Shown here piece by piece: positions 11,951 to 25,800 of a stretch of 64,000 nt of DNA (position 1 is its first letter; each line of letters starts with the position of its first letter). A model generated the notes under the pieces. It searched no databases, was not told where the DNA came from, and worked only from the letters and a program-made list of their open reading frames with translations. This DNA is from Planococcus citri (lineage: Eukaryota; Arthropoda; Insecta; Hemiptera; Pseudococcidae): contig NC_088677.1 in assembly GCF_950023065.1 (NCBI RefSeq), positions 38,580,555 to 38,644,554 of the forward strand, given 5' to 3'. The position numbers and the translations under genes are program-made.

Positions 11951-13731
11951 ATGATGGATTCCAACCTGCATAGAATATCAAACAATGCCATTAAAATTGT
12001 AAGCTTGAGGAGTTTTACTGATAACGAAATAAAGCAGTTATTCGACCAGTACGGTAAAATTGATAAAATTGTGTCTGAAAACAATTACAAGATGATTTAT
12101 TTCAATTCGGAAGAAGCAGCAGAGCGTTGTATGAAAGATTTAGATCACATTTTGGCTGCTTTTAGGTAATTTATAACCCTAATTGATCTGTTACAAAGAT
12201 TTTAAGTCTGTAGTATATTCATTTATATTTCATTATTTAGGAGTGTAGATTTTGACTTCGATTGCACTGGCGATACAGCTTGCAAAAGTGATAAAAGTGA
12301 AAATTTCAGCAAAATTAAACGACTTTTTAAGCAGCTTACTCAAACGAAACTGAATCAAATCGAATGCGAGAAGGTTTTTACTGATAATAAACCTTCAACG
12401 AATTCCGCTTCTGCAAGTGGTAGGTAAATTTCAAGGGAAATACGTCATTCAGACGCGAGTTATGTATTTTAATGTAGGTCTAGGTAGGTACAGAAAAAAT
12501 ATAAATTTGTTGATCGTAGGTAAATTTCTTCCTTCTTGTTCATCGCCGGTTCTTCTTAGTTCTGCTGATCCAGGTTTCAGGTTAGCATACTGTCATAATG
12601 TGATGGATTTTCATTCTAGCGAAAGTATGTATGGAAATTTTCTTTTTTTACTCATTCGTGAAATGCATTCATTTATGTTTCATGTTTGACTTTTGGTAAT
12701 AGATAAAACAAAGATCAAGAAAAAAAGCTTCAATCAAAGTATAAAGAAATATATTGGTAAGTACCTACTACCTAGGTAATTGTTTTACTTATTGCACCTA
12801 TTTTGATAAAATTAAACACGGAGGTTGCAAATCAAGTACCTACATATCTATTATGTAAGTATGTAATATAATTATTAATATGTACTTATAAATTTTACAG
12901 ATGACACATTTCCGTCGGGTATTCAAGATTTAATGTTGACTAATTTGCCAACAAATATTAAAAAAGAGGACATATATAAACTTTGTGGACAGATTCAGCC
13001 AGCTTCGATTGAATTGAAGACGACAGCAAATATCAATGTGTAATACATAATTGATTTTAGATAATTATTTGAAATCGAATTTAATGTTCAATAGTAGGAC
13101 CTTCGTAATTACAATTAGGCAGGTTGTTTTGGCTTAATAAAAGTCGGATGTTAATTCAGCGTAAATGACTGCTGTAGGTCAGGAAAACATCTCCTCCCTC
13201 TCCCAAAAGTTCAAGTTATACCCCAAATTACGATTTTTTGCACTTATTTAGAAGCAGTATTCCACGATCTCCGTCACCTCATCATGTAAACTATAAGCAA
13301 ATATTTTGATTAGTTAATTAGGTGATTAATTTTCGAACGGAAGCCTGCATGTAGTATCACATCAGATATTTCTTAACAGGTTCCTGTGGTATAGTATGTA
13401 TAGCTATTAAGTACGATTGAAAATTAATTTCAGCTAATTCAATCACTCAAAATAAGTAACTGCAGTTAATACCTGACTATATTTTACTGTCCATATTTTT
13501 ACTTTTATTATTATTACCTACGTATTATTATTATTATTGTTTTTTTTTTTTTGTATAATTTACAGTTTATACGCGTACATTAAATTGAATTCAAAAGATG
13601 ACTTTAACAAGCTGAATCACAACTTATGCAACTGTTACGTTGATGGAATGAAAATAACATCAGTTCCTATCACCAAAATGACAGAATCTCAATATTTGTC
13701 GCCAGAAATTTTCGCTGCTTTAAAAAAGTAA
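11951..13731 (+). CDS. Small protein with two divergent RRM-like folds
   Basis: Five exons join in phase: 11951-12165, 12241-12419, 12703-12756, 12901-13039, 13566-13731, for 250 residues. The first RRM-like unit (about residues 12-70) shows the beta-1 strand IKIVSL, the helix TDNEIKQLFDQYGKI and an RNP1-like YKMIYFNSEEAAERC. The second (about 155-235) shows DLMLTNLP, KEDIYKLCGQI and LYAYIKLNS, which is split by the last intron. A lysine-rich linker joins them. I do not recognise the family. The pattern suggests an RNA-binding protein, but both units lack the usual aromatic pair in RNP1. ATG 11951 is the first in frame, and a second ATG follows directly. The 283-bp intron 12420-12702 contains reading frames but no exon that fits the phase. 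Confidence 0.6.
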
Positions 13732-14399
13732 CTATGTATTATTATTAATTTTAAATTCAAAATATATGGATATTGTAAAAGTAGAATGCGTGTAGTGTCT
13801 ACCTAGTATCTACGGTACCAATGACTAGGAGTAATTAATACAGTAAAAGGCTATTGCATTTAAAATTCGCCAAAAATGTATTTCATTTCTCCTTCTCAGA
13901 TTTTAGCTAGGCAAATCTTTTTACTTGCATAGGAAATAAATTGTACTGGTGTACTGCTAGGACTGCTGTACTTGAAATAGTGTGAATGTAAATATGTATC
14001 CAACTGGACAGCGCAGAGAATCATACTCATTTGCCTAATCGACGCCCAAAATTGAATTTAAAACAAAAAAATATAATTTCGATACCGAATTAAACTCATT
14101 GCAGAAGTCAAGAAAGTTTTCAATTTTGAAAGTTTCTTGAGACTATGCTGTAAAACTAAGTACCTTCACAAACAGCAATCGTTTTCAATTTAAAAACTCA
14201 GCCACCTGAATTATCGAAAATTCCAACACTTCCAACATCTATTCATTAAATTTTGTTCCCCTAGCTGCATTCTGTTCCTCCGCCGGTCCGGTAACGTGGT
14301 TGTTCGTTAAATTCGTTATAGGTCTTTCATAATCGTAGAGAAGAGGTGTAACAACTCCAAACATTCAACTACTGGTACTTCGAGTTCGTTATTTTCATT
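13732..14399. other. Intergenic region
   Basis: No gene is seen here. The sequence becomes less AT-rich toward 14281-14400 (CCGCCGGTCCGG), which fits the approach to the promoter of the four-span membrane protein gene. Confidence 0.4.
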
Positions 14400-14670
14400 G
14401 GTACGTAGTTGCGTTCGGTGACGGTTGGTGTTGTTCGGGTGCAAGTTCGACTGTTTTTTTACCTTTAATTTTTACGATGTATTCGTAAATTTCGTGTAAA
14501 TTTGCTATTATTTTATATTTTTATTGTGACCATTCGAGTATTGTTTTTAAAAATGCTTACGGTCAGTGTTTTTGCGCGATAATTCGTTTCTCTATGTAAA
14601 ATTTTGTGGAGTACAGAATCACGGAACTTATTTCGTTTGAAAAAACCGGTTCATCTGATGAATGAAGAAG
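14400..14670 (+). other. Probable non-coding first exon of the four-span membrane protein gene
   Basis: The stretch ends at a strong donor (GAAGAAG followed by GTAAGA at 14671). The next fitting acceptor is TTTGTACAG at 19321-19329, directly ahead of the leader of the membrane protein ORF. An ATG at 14658 would be the first codon of an upstream ORF continuing in the next exon. The 5' boundary is a guess. Confidence 0.4.
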
Positions 14671-17157
14671 GTAAGATTAGTATTTTATTCTTGAAGAACT
14701 CTGGAACGTTATTCAGATTTTTTTATTTGTCATCATGGAATGTGTAGCTTCAAGGCGAAATAAATCTCGTAATACATACTTGATAAATTTACGTATGTAC
14801 ATTGGTGATTGGGGACGTATCAGTAAGTATAGGTGACTTTTTTCTCAAAATGGCTCTTGTATGAATGAATTACGATCTATTACAATGAGTTATGTACCTA
14901 GTACATACATACCTACCTAATGAAATACCTAAGTCTGAAGCAAAACTCGAAGTTCAAAATTACAATCGATAATTAAAAATGACAACCTTTGTAGGTACTC
15001 AATTACTAGAGCAAGGATTTATATGCAAATGCATAGCTGCGTCGACTGCACTAGTTACCGTTATATTTATATTTCTTTTACTTGGCGAAATTTTTTAGCG
15101 CTTAAATCAACATATTTTTAGGGTTAAATGCATCGTTTTAATCAATTCAATTTTAACTGCACCCATAATTTGAAAATTTTTTTTACTCAGGTTGACAATA
15201 TGTAGGTACCTTTATTTTGATCTTATGCCACATGCTGTGCTTTCATAGCGCATATTTAATGTACATAAATAATCTTTTAAGCGCATATGAAATTCTAGCC
15301 CTAACAAATTACCTACCTATATCAAGTACTTATAAATACCTATTTACCTCATAAATATGGCAAAATTTTGGAATGAAATAAAATATCTATACTCGAATGA
15401 CCATCGTGCTGATCACATGTGTGAGTACGAAATGTAAGTATTAGGGATGAATTTAGAATACCTAAGTATTACCTACTGCTATTCCGACTAACTAGAGGTG
15501 CTTCCGCACCTGCTTTTGTTATGGTAATTCATACAGAAAAAGGTTTTCTGTGTCGTTTCCATCGACATTCTTCCTTTCATGTCTTGCAAGCAGGTATAAT
15601 ACCTACCTCAAACATACCACACTTGAAAAAATTGGCACCCTTAATATCTCATCGTTGGTTTATAACCCATAACCTCGAATTGAAAAATCTGCGTAAGTAA
15701 TAGAATACTTAGTCGTTAGGTATTTTATTTAAAAAATACATACAATCTCAGAGAATTTCTTCCGAGAATAAGAGCTCTTATTTTTTGAAGTCTTTGAATC
15801 AAGATGTACACATTCTTTCGAATTCTCCTTAGGGTGTACCTATTACGTGCGTGTAATGTAACCATACCTAACGACGTGCCTTTGAAGGCTCCATCTTTAT
15901 AGTTTACGTCTTTGTTCAAGGTCAACGATTTTTAACGTTTCAGAGAAGTGGAATTTTAATTTGTTTGCTAGGAAAGTTCTTCCTAAAATTTAACTTAGTG
16001 TTGAAATTTATAAAATTCTAAATAGGTTTATCCTATAATTGTGATTTTTCACCGATTCGTGGTTGTCGTATAATAGGTAATATCATATCGCAATATGCAG
16101 TGCACGCACTGATGTAGGTACCTAAGGTTGTACATAATAATGTATGTTCCGCAATTATTTTAAAGAACTTAGGTACCTACTTACAAACATATCGATGTTA
16201 TACGGTAGCTTCTTTTGAAAATGCATTCTTGAAATTCTTTTCAATACTCGGGTCAAAACCACTAAATAACGGTAGAAGAACAAGATTTCGTTGATTAATG
16301 AAATGCTCGATGCGGAAACTAATCGTAATCTTTTTTACGATTAGCATATATGATCATCTGATGCGTATTTTTTTTTTTTTTTTAACTGAATGTTGGTAAT
16401 TTGCCCTAGAATTGGTTATTATAGAAATACATAGGTGCGTGGTTAACGTTGACGAAAATGTCATGAGAAATTTTGTCAGAATACTTAAATTTCAATTTTA
16501 GTCCTGTTTTTTGTGATAGATAGGTATCCTACGAAGTACGAACTGTTATTCGACATTCGTTATTCCACCCAGCGTTACATTTCAGTTAAGATAAAAAACA
16601 AAATTGATACTCTCTAGGTCAATGTTTCCGGTTTTAAACTGGTTTTTTCTCATGAAATAATAAGTAAATGTATTCTTTTTATCAACTTTAAACATTTTAG
16701 CACAATTGTACAATTAAATTTACGTTCTTTTTGAAAAGAAATTTACTCGTTGTTAGATATGTTGTATACTTACAAGTAAGATGAAAATTGAATTCAAGAC
16801 CACTTTAATTCCTCTACTAAGAACTTGAAAATGGTGGATCGCGAAATTTACTATTGCTTTTAACTTTATACCATTTTTCCAGCACTTAAAAATTCATTTA
16901 ACAAATAAACTAACGCTGGATTCATGTTCAGCAGGTTAAAAATACTCCGATATGTACACTTCATACTATCATTTCGACCAAACTCTCTATAACTTTTTTT
17001 TACTTGAATTTTTTCTAGCATCTAAGTATAGCTACTTACTAAAATCGAAATAAATTTTGAAAAATTGATCAAAATGGCCGCGAAAGAGGTGTTTATTCGA
17101 GCCAGCGGAGAGTTGGTTTTTTGTAAAAGGAATTTTCAGAGGTGGTAAAGTCGTTAA

Positions 17158-17906
17158 GGGGGTGCTCTACCTTTTGTTTGTTTACTTTTTAGCATACCCG
17201 CAGGCAGAGATTAGATATTTTTCAAACGCATTTTTTTATTAGTTGGAGAGAATGAAAGTGAATAATTATGAGTGAAAACGTTATTACTGTATTGAAACGA
17301 TATAATAAAACTTTGAAACAAGCTAAACGATTAAAATATAATGAATTCAGACGATTCTCTATATTCGAGCATTCATTGTCAGTCATCAGACACTTGACAC
17401 ATGATTATTCTGAAACTACTGAACAGAATTTGATGAAATTTGAATATGTTGTGCAGAAACGAATTCCCGACAACTTGACGTTGCCCTTTTTTTGATTAAT
17501 TTTGTTAAATCAAAGTTATAGCCATTTGAAATTTTCAAATGGCAATATCTCCAAAAATACAAAGAAATTTGAAAAAAGGGCAACGTCAACCTCTCTGGAC
17601 CATTTTTATGCACTATATATCCAAATTTCATCAAATTCTCTTCAGTAGTTTCAGAATAATCATGTGTCAAGTGTCTGATGACTGACAATGAATGCTCGAA
17701 TATAGAGAATCGTCTGAATTCATTATATTTTAATCGTTTAGCTTGTTTCAAAGTTTTATTATATCGTTTCAATACAGTAATAACGTTTTCACTCATAATT
17801 ATTCACTTTCATTCTCTCCAACTAATAAAAAAATGCGTTTGAAAAATGTCTAATCTCTGCCCGCGGGTATGCTTAAAAGTAAACAAACAAAAGGTAGAGC
17901 ACCCTC
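17158..17906. mobile_element. 749-bp fold-back element flanked by TTAA
   Basis: Two arms, about 17158-17493 and 17573-17906, are nearly perfect reverse complements, with only scattered mismatches. The loop of about 80 bases holds a smaller palindrome (GCCATTTGAAA / TTTCAAATGGC). Each arm encodes the same peptide frame beginning MSENVITVLKRYNK, seen as a 75-codon plus-strand and a 126-codon minus-strand frame; I do not recognise it. The ends read GGGGGTGCTCTACC and, reversed, GAGGGTGCTCTACC, and TTAA lies just outside both (17154-17157 and 17907-17910). TTAA is the target of piggyBac-type transposases, but the terminal bases are not typical of them, so the class is open. It lies in the 5' UTR intron. 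Confidence 0.75.
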
Positions 17907-19329
17907 TTAAAAGTTGATAAGAAATCGTAATTTTCGTGATTCGCCAATCTTTAAATTTTGAATTCAATGGGCCAAGTATATTTAGAAATTCAAATCGTAA
18001 CTTTTTTGGACGGGCGAGGTACTTACTGCACGGGGTCGGTCGTACTATCCAAAAAAGGCGAATCCCCTTTTTTTCTATGTAAAATGATCCTATTTTGAAG
18101 GTTCCTAGTAGGTACTCAAATTAAACTTTTTTGCGAATTCTTGTCCAAATCCAACTCCTCCTATAGATACTTACCTACATTATATTGTTTAAATTTAAAA
18201 TTGAAAGTTTCCATTTTTACATTCAGTCGACAAATTCATGATTTTGGAGTTGATACTTTAACACAGCAGAAGATGAGTTTTTTGCACTAAGTGGTTGTTT
18301 GTACGAAATCAGCGTCACGCTAGTCCTCATCTAAAACAAGTGGACTTTGTGGTGTTAGGTAATAGGTACCTTTTTTGTAGTTTACCAAGGGTTCGGTATG
18401 AACGGTTGAATACCCGTCAGTTGACAACCACAATGGCCATTAAAGCTCAAAGGCTCTGTGACTTTGATTTACTTAAAATTCATAAACGTCGAACTGCATC
18501 TGGTTCGTGATTTTTTTCCTTCGATTTAAACTACGCGCATACAAACAAACGGCTTGAAATGTTCAATTTTGCACGAATAAGATATTCTGAGGTAGGTATA
18601 GTAGTATTAGATATACCTAGATCGTACCTTATGCGCGAGTGGCCGGTCAACCAAACAATGTTGTCGCAGTCGGTTTTTTTGTGGATTATTCTGAGAAATG
18701 CCAAACCCATGCAGGGCAGGTACAAGCGCTGAAAAATGTTTTTTTTTTTACTGTATGTTTCGTTTGAAGTAGGATGCTGTATGTTAGTAAGTTACTTATC
18801 TACTATAAAAGATGACAGGGAAAAGAGGCGCCATCATGCTTGTATTTTTGTTTCACTGACAACACTATTTTTAGTCGATTGTCTGATTCGAGTATACCTA
18901 TGGTTAATGTGTGTTTTTTTTTCACTACATGAGGTTACCTTTATTTGTATTTGCATTGTCTCATACATTATCACATATTTTTGGTAAGCCTACAACACGC
19001 TTTTAAAATACCGGGAACTTTTTTAATTTGTGGGTAATGGCATGCACTAATAGGTACCTATCTTCTCTATTTACGCCAGCATATATGTATGTACCTACCT
19101 AAGTTTGCGTTTAATCTTGAAATTATTAGGAATTATAAGAAACTTGGAAGGGAAATATAAAGCTTTCCGTAGAAAGAAAACGCGTAGGTACCTGGTAGAT
19201 CTAGATACATGTCTCAAGGATAGGTTCCTATATATATGTAGTGTGATGAAAATTATGCTAACAAAATTACTCGCTTATTTTAACCGTGTAATTTGAAACT
19301 AATAGATTAGTTTTTGTTTGTTTGTACAG

Positions 19330-19511
19330 GTGAATACGGCGAAATACATATAAACGAACTTTCCATTACGTCATGGTTGACTTATGTTGTTCGTTCATCG
19401 AAGAAGAATGTTTTTCTACGAATTACGAATACCCGCCAAGACACCATCAAACACTCATCAATGAATTCCCGACAGCAGGGTTCGAATTCGTATCGTCTTC
19501 ATCGTTTATAA
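19330..19511 (+). other. Upstream ORF in leader exon
   Basis: When the exon ending at 14670 is joined to the one starting at 19330, an ATG at 14658 opens a 64-codon upstream ORF ending with TAA at 19509-19511. A second, overlapping frame of 90 codons starts at ATG 19373 and ends at 19645. Neither product resembles a known family. They may act as translational brakes. Confidence 0.35.
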
Positions 19512-19792
19512 AGACGCGGAAAATCTCGGAGATTATCGCGCCACGTTTCTGGTCGAAAGAAAATATTCATAAACGCGACATCGTACGAGTAGTAAGCGAT
19601 TGTGCAGTGATCGGTGTCGATAATTATGGAAGTGTTATGTTGTAATAGTTTAAGCCCGGGTCCGAAGAAATTCACGTTTCGCGAACATTTAAGCCTAAAA
19701 TCGATCGAAGGTCAACGGCACTCGAAGTGGCTGCTCGTTTTTTGTAAATAATCGAATCGTTGAATTTTATTTAGATTTTTTTCTCGTTGAAA

Positions 19793-19834
19793 ATGTTGGA
19801 AATGTTGTGTCGGGTGTTAATATCAATATGCTGA
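19793..19834 (+). other. Short upstream ORF overlapping the main start codon
   Basis: ATG 19793 opens a 13-codon frame whose TGA (19832-19834) lies just past the main ATG at 19828. This is an arrangement in which start choice or reinitiation could set the level of the main protein. Confidence 0.4.
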
Positions 19835-22800
19835 AACATATATTGAATAGTAATGCTTCAGTCACTAACACGGAACGGAGCACCGTCAAACAAAATGGCA
19901 GACCAAATGGGCAAATGCCTCAGCAACAGCAGGCTCATCAAGACGCCGTTAATGCTGAATTACAAAGTCGTCTTCGTACCGTCGCCGAGCCAGAATACCA
20001 AAATACCAGGGTGCATTCGCCCATTTCGGACTTTTACCGAAATACGCCAGCGACCAGTAAAACTACCCGTTCGTTAGATAATGTAGGCGAAGCAGAACCA
20101 CAGCCTGCCTTCGTTAACAAACCTCGATCCGAATTGGTGCATTGGAGTAGGCCTCGATCCGGCGGTATGTCCGGTCCTGGCGAACCTTTGCACGCCAATC
20201 AGAGGACACATAGCAGCAGAGGATCCGTACTGAACCATTCTTACGCCGGTACCATTAATTCGCATTCGTTTACGCTAAATCAACAACACCATCATCATCA
20301 ACAGCAGAAGCTGAACCAAACGGACATTTTGAATTTGTCTTCGGCTGCGGTGTCTCCTACGTTCACTCCTATTGCCAACGGCACCGCGCCGAAAATAATC
20401 GCCAATGGTGGCCTTCATATCGCCAAGAATTCACCAATCACGCCGATTTCTCCAGCGGATGGTAATAATTTGGCGAAAACCGACAGTTATCCGGATATAG
20501 ATAGGGACAGCAATAATAATAACAATGCGCCCGGCAACGACATTTTTAGCAATGGAGTCAAAGAAATGCTCACTTCTTTGGGATTATTGTGCTTGATATC
20601 GTTATTATTAGCATTATTATCGTTGATTTTTCTGCTGAAAATATCTCCGGTGACGGCGGCCGACGTCAAAGATTTACTACGTGCTGATCAATTTACCATC
20701 ATGTCTCCGGACGAATACGTTACCGTGTACGAAGTTACGCTGGCATTATGCGCGCTTTCGTTGAGTTTGAATCTCTGCTGTTTGTTGGTCTGCTCCGTAC
20801 AGTTCCTATTCGCGGTGAAATTGGCTCAATCTTCTGTCAATGGAGACAGGCAAGTGATACCACAATGATACCTTATATTATACCTAGCCAAGTTTTGCTA
20901 CCTACCTATATATTTATGATAACATCAATCGTGTTTCCCTTCATCGTCGTATTATTATTATGTAGGTATTACGAAATTAGCCAACTTATTCATAGGTAGC
21001 TCGTGTACTCGTGCCATGACGCTGCGACGCTGCGACGCTGACGTTTGCTCTCGAAATTGGTTTTTCTTCTTGTTACGGTTTAATCTGTTGATGAATTTCC
21101 GCGTAAAGAGAAATTCCCGCCAATATTAGGTTAATAGAATGAATCGTCAAATATTAAATAACTTCCATGATAGTGCATTTAATATGCCCAGCTATAGGTA
21201 TACTATACCTATCTACCTATATAATCTACTATTGAAAATAAGATCATTTTCATAACTTGCTGTGTGTGTGTACTGTGTACCCAATATACCTATACCTACC
21301 TATTCGCATATGAACACGCTTTCTAACTTAATTTGTCAAGTAACTAAATAGGAATCACCTCTACACATGATTTTAAACCCAATTCATTTCACTATCAATA
21401 CGCCATAAAAACTGTAGACGTACTGACGTGAGAACGAAAAACAATTACTTACTTGTTACCAGGAAATGATCAAGTAGAATTAATATGAAATAGGTGAAAA
21501 TAATAAGTAGGTATAGGTATGTCATTTGCGTGAGAAAAAAACAGGAAAATTCTGCTGATAATCGATAATTTTTTTTTGCATTGTAAGATTAATGGGTGGG
21601 TAAATGAGTAGAGGCGCATCATACTCGTATTTCCAGACGAGCAGAACCGAATGCACTGATTGACACAAGTGAAGAAATAATTTCAATTTTTCTACACAAT
21701 AAGTATTGTAGGAATCGTATACTCGTACTATAGCTACCTAGTACCTATGAATGATGTGCATACTTACGGTTGATAAATCTTTTGTATTGGTTCAATGATG
21801 TCTTAATTGTGGAATAATGGGACATTTTGGTTGAAAAATCTTTATAAACACGAACGGTTTAGGATATTTCTCTCTCTTGTTCGAAAATGATTAACGTCGA
21901 AGTGCAATTTGATTGGGTGAATGTTTCGACTCCCTGCCCCTCAGTATCATCCGACTTTTTATAGTATCGATTAAATAATATATCATCTTGGTAGGTGCAT
22001 GGTAGACACTTCCACCGTTCGTTCATTTTTTAAGCAGAGAATTTACACGAAAGGTCAATGCTGGTTTTGAAGCGAAAGATAAGTTTTCGATAGCATTAAA
22101 ATATTTTTGGAACAGTAGGCCTTACAGTAGATAATTTGTTCCTTGAATGAGCAAAAATAAAGGAGTACCTACTTATTATTATCATTTTAACAATAAGATG
22201 CACGTCTCATTAATTCGTTACGGTAATCATTTTGCGATAATTGTACGAAAAACGAGCCGAATTTTAGGTTGTCGAAGCATTTGGATTTTATGATAGTCGA
22301 TGAGGCTTAACTGTGTGATATTTGGATGAATCGAAACGCATTTAGGTACAACTTTACTCCGGTGTGCATAAAATTATTGATGGGCTTGATCCATTATCGA
22401 TTTTTCCTTGTTGATTTCGCAGGTAGATAGATGGGGTACTCGATTCGTGGTTCGCGCATTATTGGAAATTGAATTCGATCATTACCTAGATGGTCTTTTC
22501 GGCAGCGATCGATGGCGCAATAAAAAACCTGGATTTTTTTTCAAACGGTCGAAACGCTAAAGAATAATTTAACGGCCATAACGCGTAATAGCGATAGCAT
22601 ATCTAATAAATTCAATGTTAGCAAAAATTGTAGCACTTACTTTTTATTTAATATTGAGCGATTATACCATTGTATGTAGGAATGTAGGTATAAAAGAGTT
22701 CCAACAGGTCTGATTTTAATAGCTCGTTTCATAATTATTACAGCCTGTTTTAATTTTTCAGTTCACGGAATACATATATCACGAATAGGTATTTGCAAGA

Positions 22801-25800
22801 TGGAAAATATCGCCTGTGTTGGTGTGGTTTTTTTTTGTCTATCAGTATTGTTTTCTTTGCAAGGCGAGGTGTGTTTGGTGCTCTTATGTCCATGCCTTAA
22901 AAAGCATGTGCTTCGTTAACCATCGTAATTAATTATATACCTACCTACGTAGCGCGTTTACATTGTAATTTACCGCTATGTGCATCAGATGTTACGAGTG
23001 AATTAAGTATAGGTATCTAATCTACCCAACAATAAAGATGGCATTCATATTGTAAAGTTGTAAAGTTAACACGTTCAATTTGACTATTAGATACCTACAT
23101 TAGAAAACGTGTTTTCCCTCTGATTTGTTTGCAGATTCAAAAATAAATCAGCAGAATGAAACCGATATTATCATGGGTAAAATAACGAATATTCTTGCTC
23201 AAAAATTCAAATTTTTGGTTTACGAAATGTCATATTTTTAAAAACTTTGAAAAAATTAACAATTACTCACAGACGTTTGGAAGCATGTCGATCGTATACC
23301 TTTAATACAGGTAAGTATAGGTAGGTTAGGTACTTACTTGGGTACTTACTTACTTAACCAAGTCTGCCTTGTAAAAACGTTTGGGAAAAAAGTCAATAAA
23401 CTTTCAAAAATTTGGAAAAAATTGGTCAATTTTTCAAAATGATCCAGCAAGTATGTTGGATTTTATGACATTTTGTCTGCCTTTTGAATATGTACTTGGA
23501 AAAAATTGCGATCGATTCTCAACATTTCGATTTCTATACCTAATTAAACCCCAAGCAAAAAACATCCATGATTCAAAACTTTCTTTTCAAATAAGACTTT
23601 GACACAGTTTTACATTAATTTTCCTCCACTCCCTGGCTACTTTTCTGATAACCTACCTAGGTATTAAAAAAACAAGAGTTGTAGATTGCAGTTAAATATG
23701 AATTTTCAATAAAGATCCTCACTGCATCGTTTATGATTTGAAATTTTTTCCTTTTATAACACCCGCCCCTCACCTAATCCCTCTATCTTCTCTCTTCTTA
23801 CCGTGAATATAGACTCCCGAGCTCGAAAACATGCCCACATTGAAAATAGAATTCTTGAAAATTAAATTTTTAGACGTTCAATGTTCATTATGCATTTAAA
23901 ATAATATTTCACGTGAGCATAATATGTACTCGTAGGTAGATATACCTAATTATTATAAAGTAAGACCTTATATATCGGAACTGAATTTTAAAAGTCAATT
24001 TTTAATGGGGTCTTCCTAATTGACATCGTAAAACGTAACGTGATGAGTGAAAAATCGAATTTACGACCTCTTTTAATACAATTTGAAGCATACAGGAGGA
24101 TACACCCATACACCTACAACAACCTGTATAAAACCACGTGACAATATTGATACAATGAGTTACCTACCTAGTGTAAACAAAGCTACACGAAGCGTTGTAA
24201 AGAAAAAAGAAGTGAATTTGATTAAAGCATGCAATAAAAGTCGATTAGGTACGAGAAGAAAAAAAAAGTATTTCAAATAATATATCGATTTCTTGCTCAA
24301 TTCATATCGATTTCAACATTATCAGGTAGGTACCGTAACCAAAACGAGAACACTTTATATTGTAGTTATAATGCACATTTGTGTATTTCATCGGCTGGAA
24401 AAATGCTTACACGTGATAAAATGAAAATAAGTGCTCGCTACTTTACTACTTAGACCTTCTAAATCGCGTTTTTACGAAAAATTTGTAATCACTGTAGGTA
24501 ATCAGGAAACGTGCTCAGAACTGAACACGTTTCCTAAACACAATTTTGACTTTTTTTGGAAATGGTTTTTTGAGAATTTGGCGCCCAAGAGTGACGCCAG
24601 ATAGAATTTTTGTAAGAACCAAAATGTAAGGACCAGGGAGTAACTTTTACTCCACGAGTTCTCTTCCACATATGAAACAATATTTAAGACGGTAGAGGAG
24701 TTTTCAATGTTGGAAGTGCGCTCTCGGGAAAGGGGAAGGGGTATGGATTGGAATACGAGCTGAATGTACTTGTTTCAATATGAAAATTAATAATCAGTCA
24801 TGAAATCGCGTGCTTAAAATAGCAAAAAAACACTGATCTGCGACTTTTCAAGCGCCTGTTGGGCGGGTTAGCGGGGATCATATCAAAAAACAATTACACC
24901 ATCCAATTCTTCATTTCAAATCACACCTTTTAAGTGCTACCCGTTTTCGAAAAAAACGGAAGCCTGGTGCTTTTAAATTCAAAAAACAGTGTTTTCCCCA
25001 AAATGATCCTACTTTGGGGGGGAGGGCAGTTCCACCAGAGAGGCACGTGGTGGGCTAAACATTTTTTGGGGTCATTTCAACTCAAAATCGCCAACATACT
25101 TCAATATTATAGTGAAATCTAAGCCCATGCATTTTTTCCGATCCCATCCTACTCCTCAATTTGTTGACGTGGTGTCTTGACTCTAAGGGTAGGTAGACGC
25201 CTACTTGAGAAACACTCCGCATGTACAGTACTACTCACGACCTACTCCAAGTTGTTTGAGAATCGTTGAGATTGCAATTTGAAATTTGTATCATTTTTAA
25301 ATTTATCAATTTTGTCAGTGGTCGTTAGGGATTAAATAGCCGGGTAACTTATTTATACTTTATAGTCCGGCATATGACAATAGGAGTAATTGCACCCCCC
25401 CCCCCCCCCCGCCGATCCTCCGGGACAACATTTTTCTTAAAGGGTACATCCTAAGGAACATTTTAATGCAAAGTTGCCAAAAAAAAAGTTGGCCTTACTT
25501 ACAAAATGGCGGCCATTTTGATTGACAGGTCAGCCGAAATCGCAGATTTTGCGTTTTAACATAGGACTTGCACAAACTTTTTCAAACTTAACAAAGGTAG
25601 ATCGAAAGATCATGCAAAAATTTATCACCTGTCCAAATTTCAAGTGCTAAAGTGCGTTTTTCGATTTTTGGTGAATTTTTGAAAATCGAATTTAGGCCAA
25701 AAATGAGGGAAAAAATCAAAATTTTACCAAATTGACCAAGAAAGCTGAAATTTGGGATATACCCTATTTTCGACATGCCAAATCGATTGGAAACGGTTTC

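Noticed and set aside
12417..12689. 90-codon frame in the RRM gene
   Set aside because: Falls in the intron between two exons that join in phase without it.
17158..17906. Reading the two matching frames as a tandem gene pair
   Set aside because: They are the two arms of one inverted repeat, so the duplicate frame is a consequence of the palindrome.
18736..18987. 83-codon membrane-like frame
   Set aside because: Intronic T-rich sequence without a family match or exon signals.
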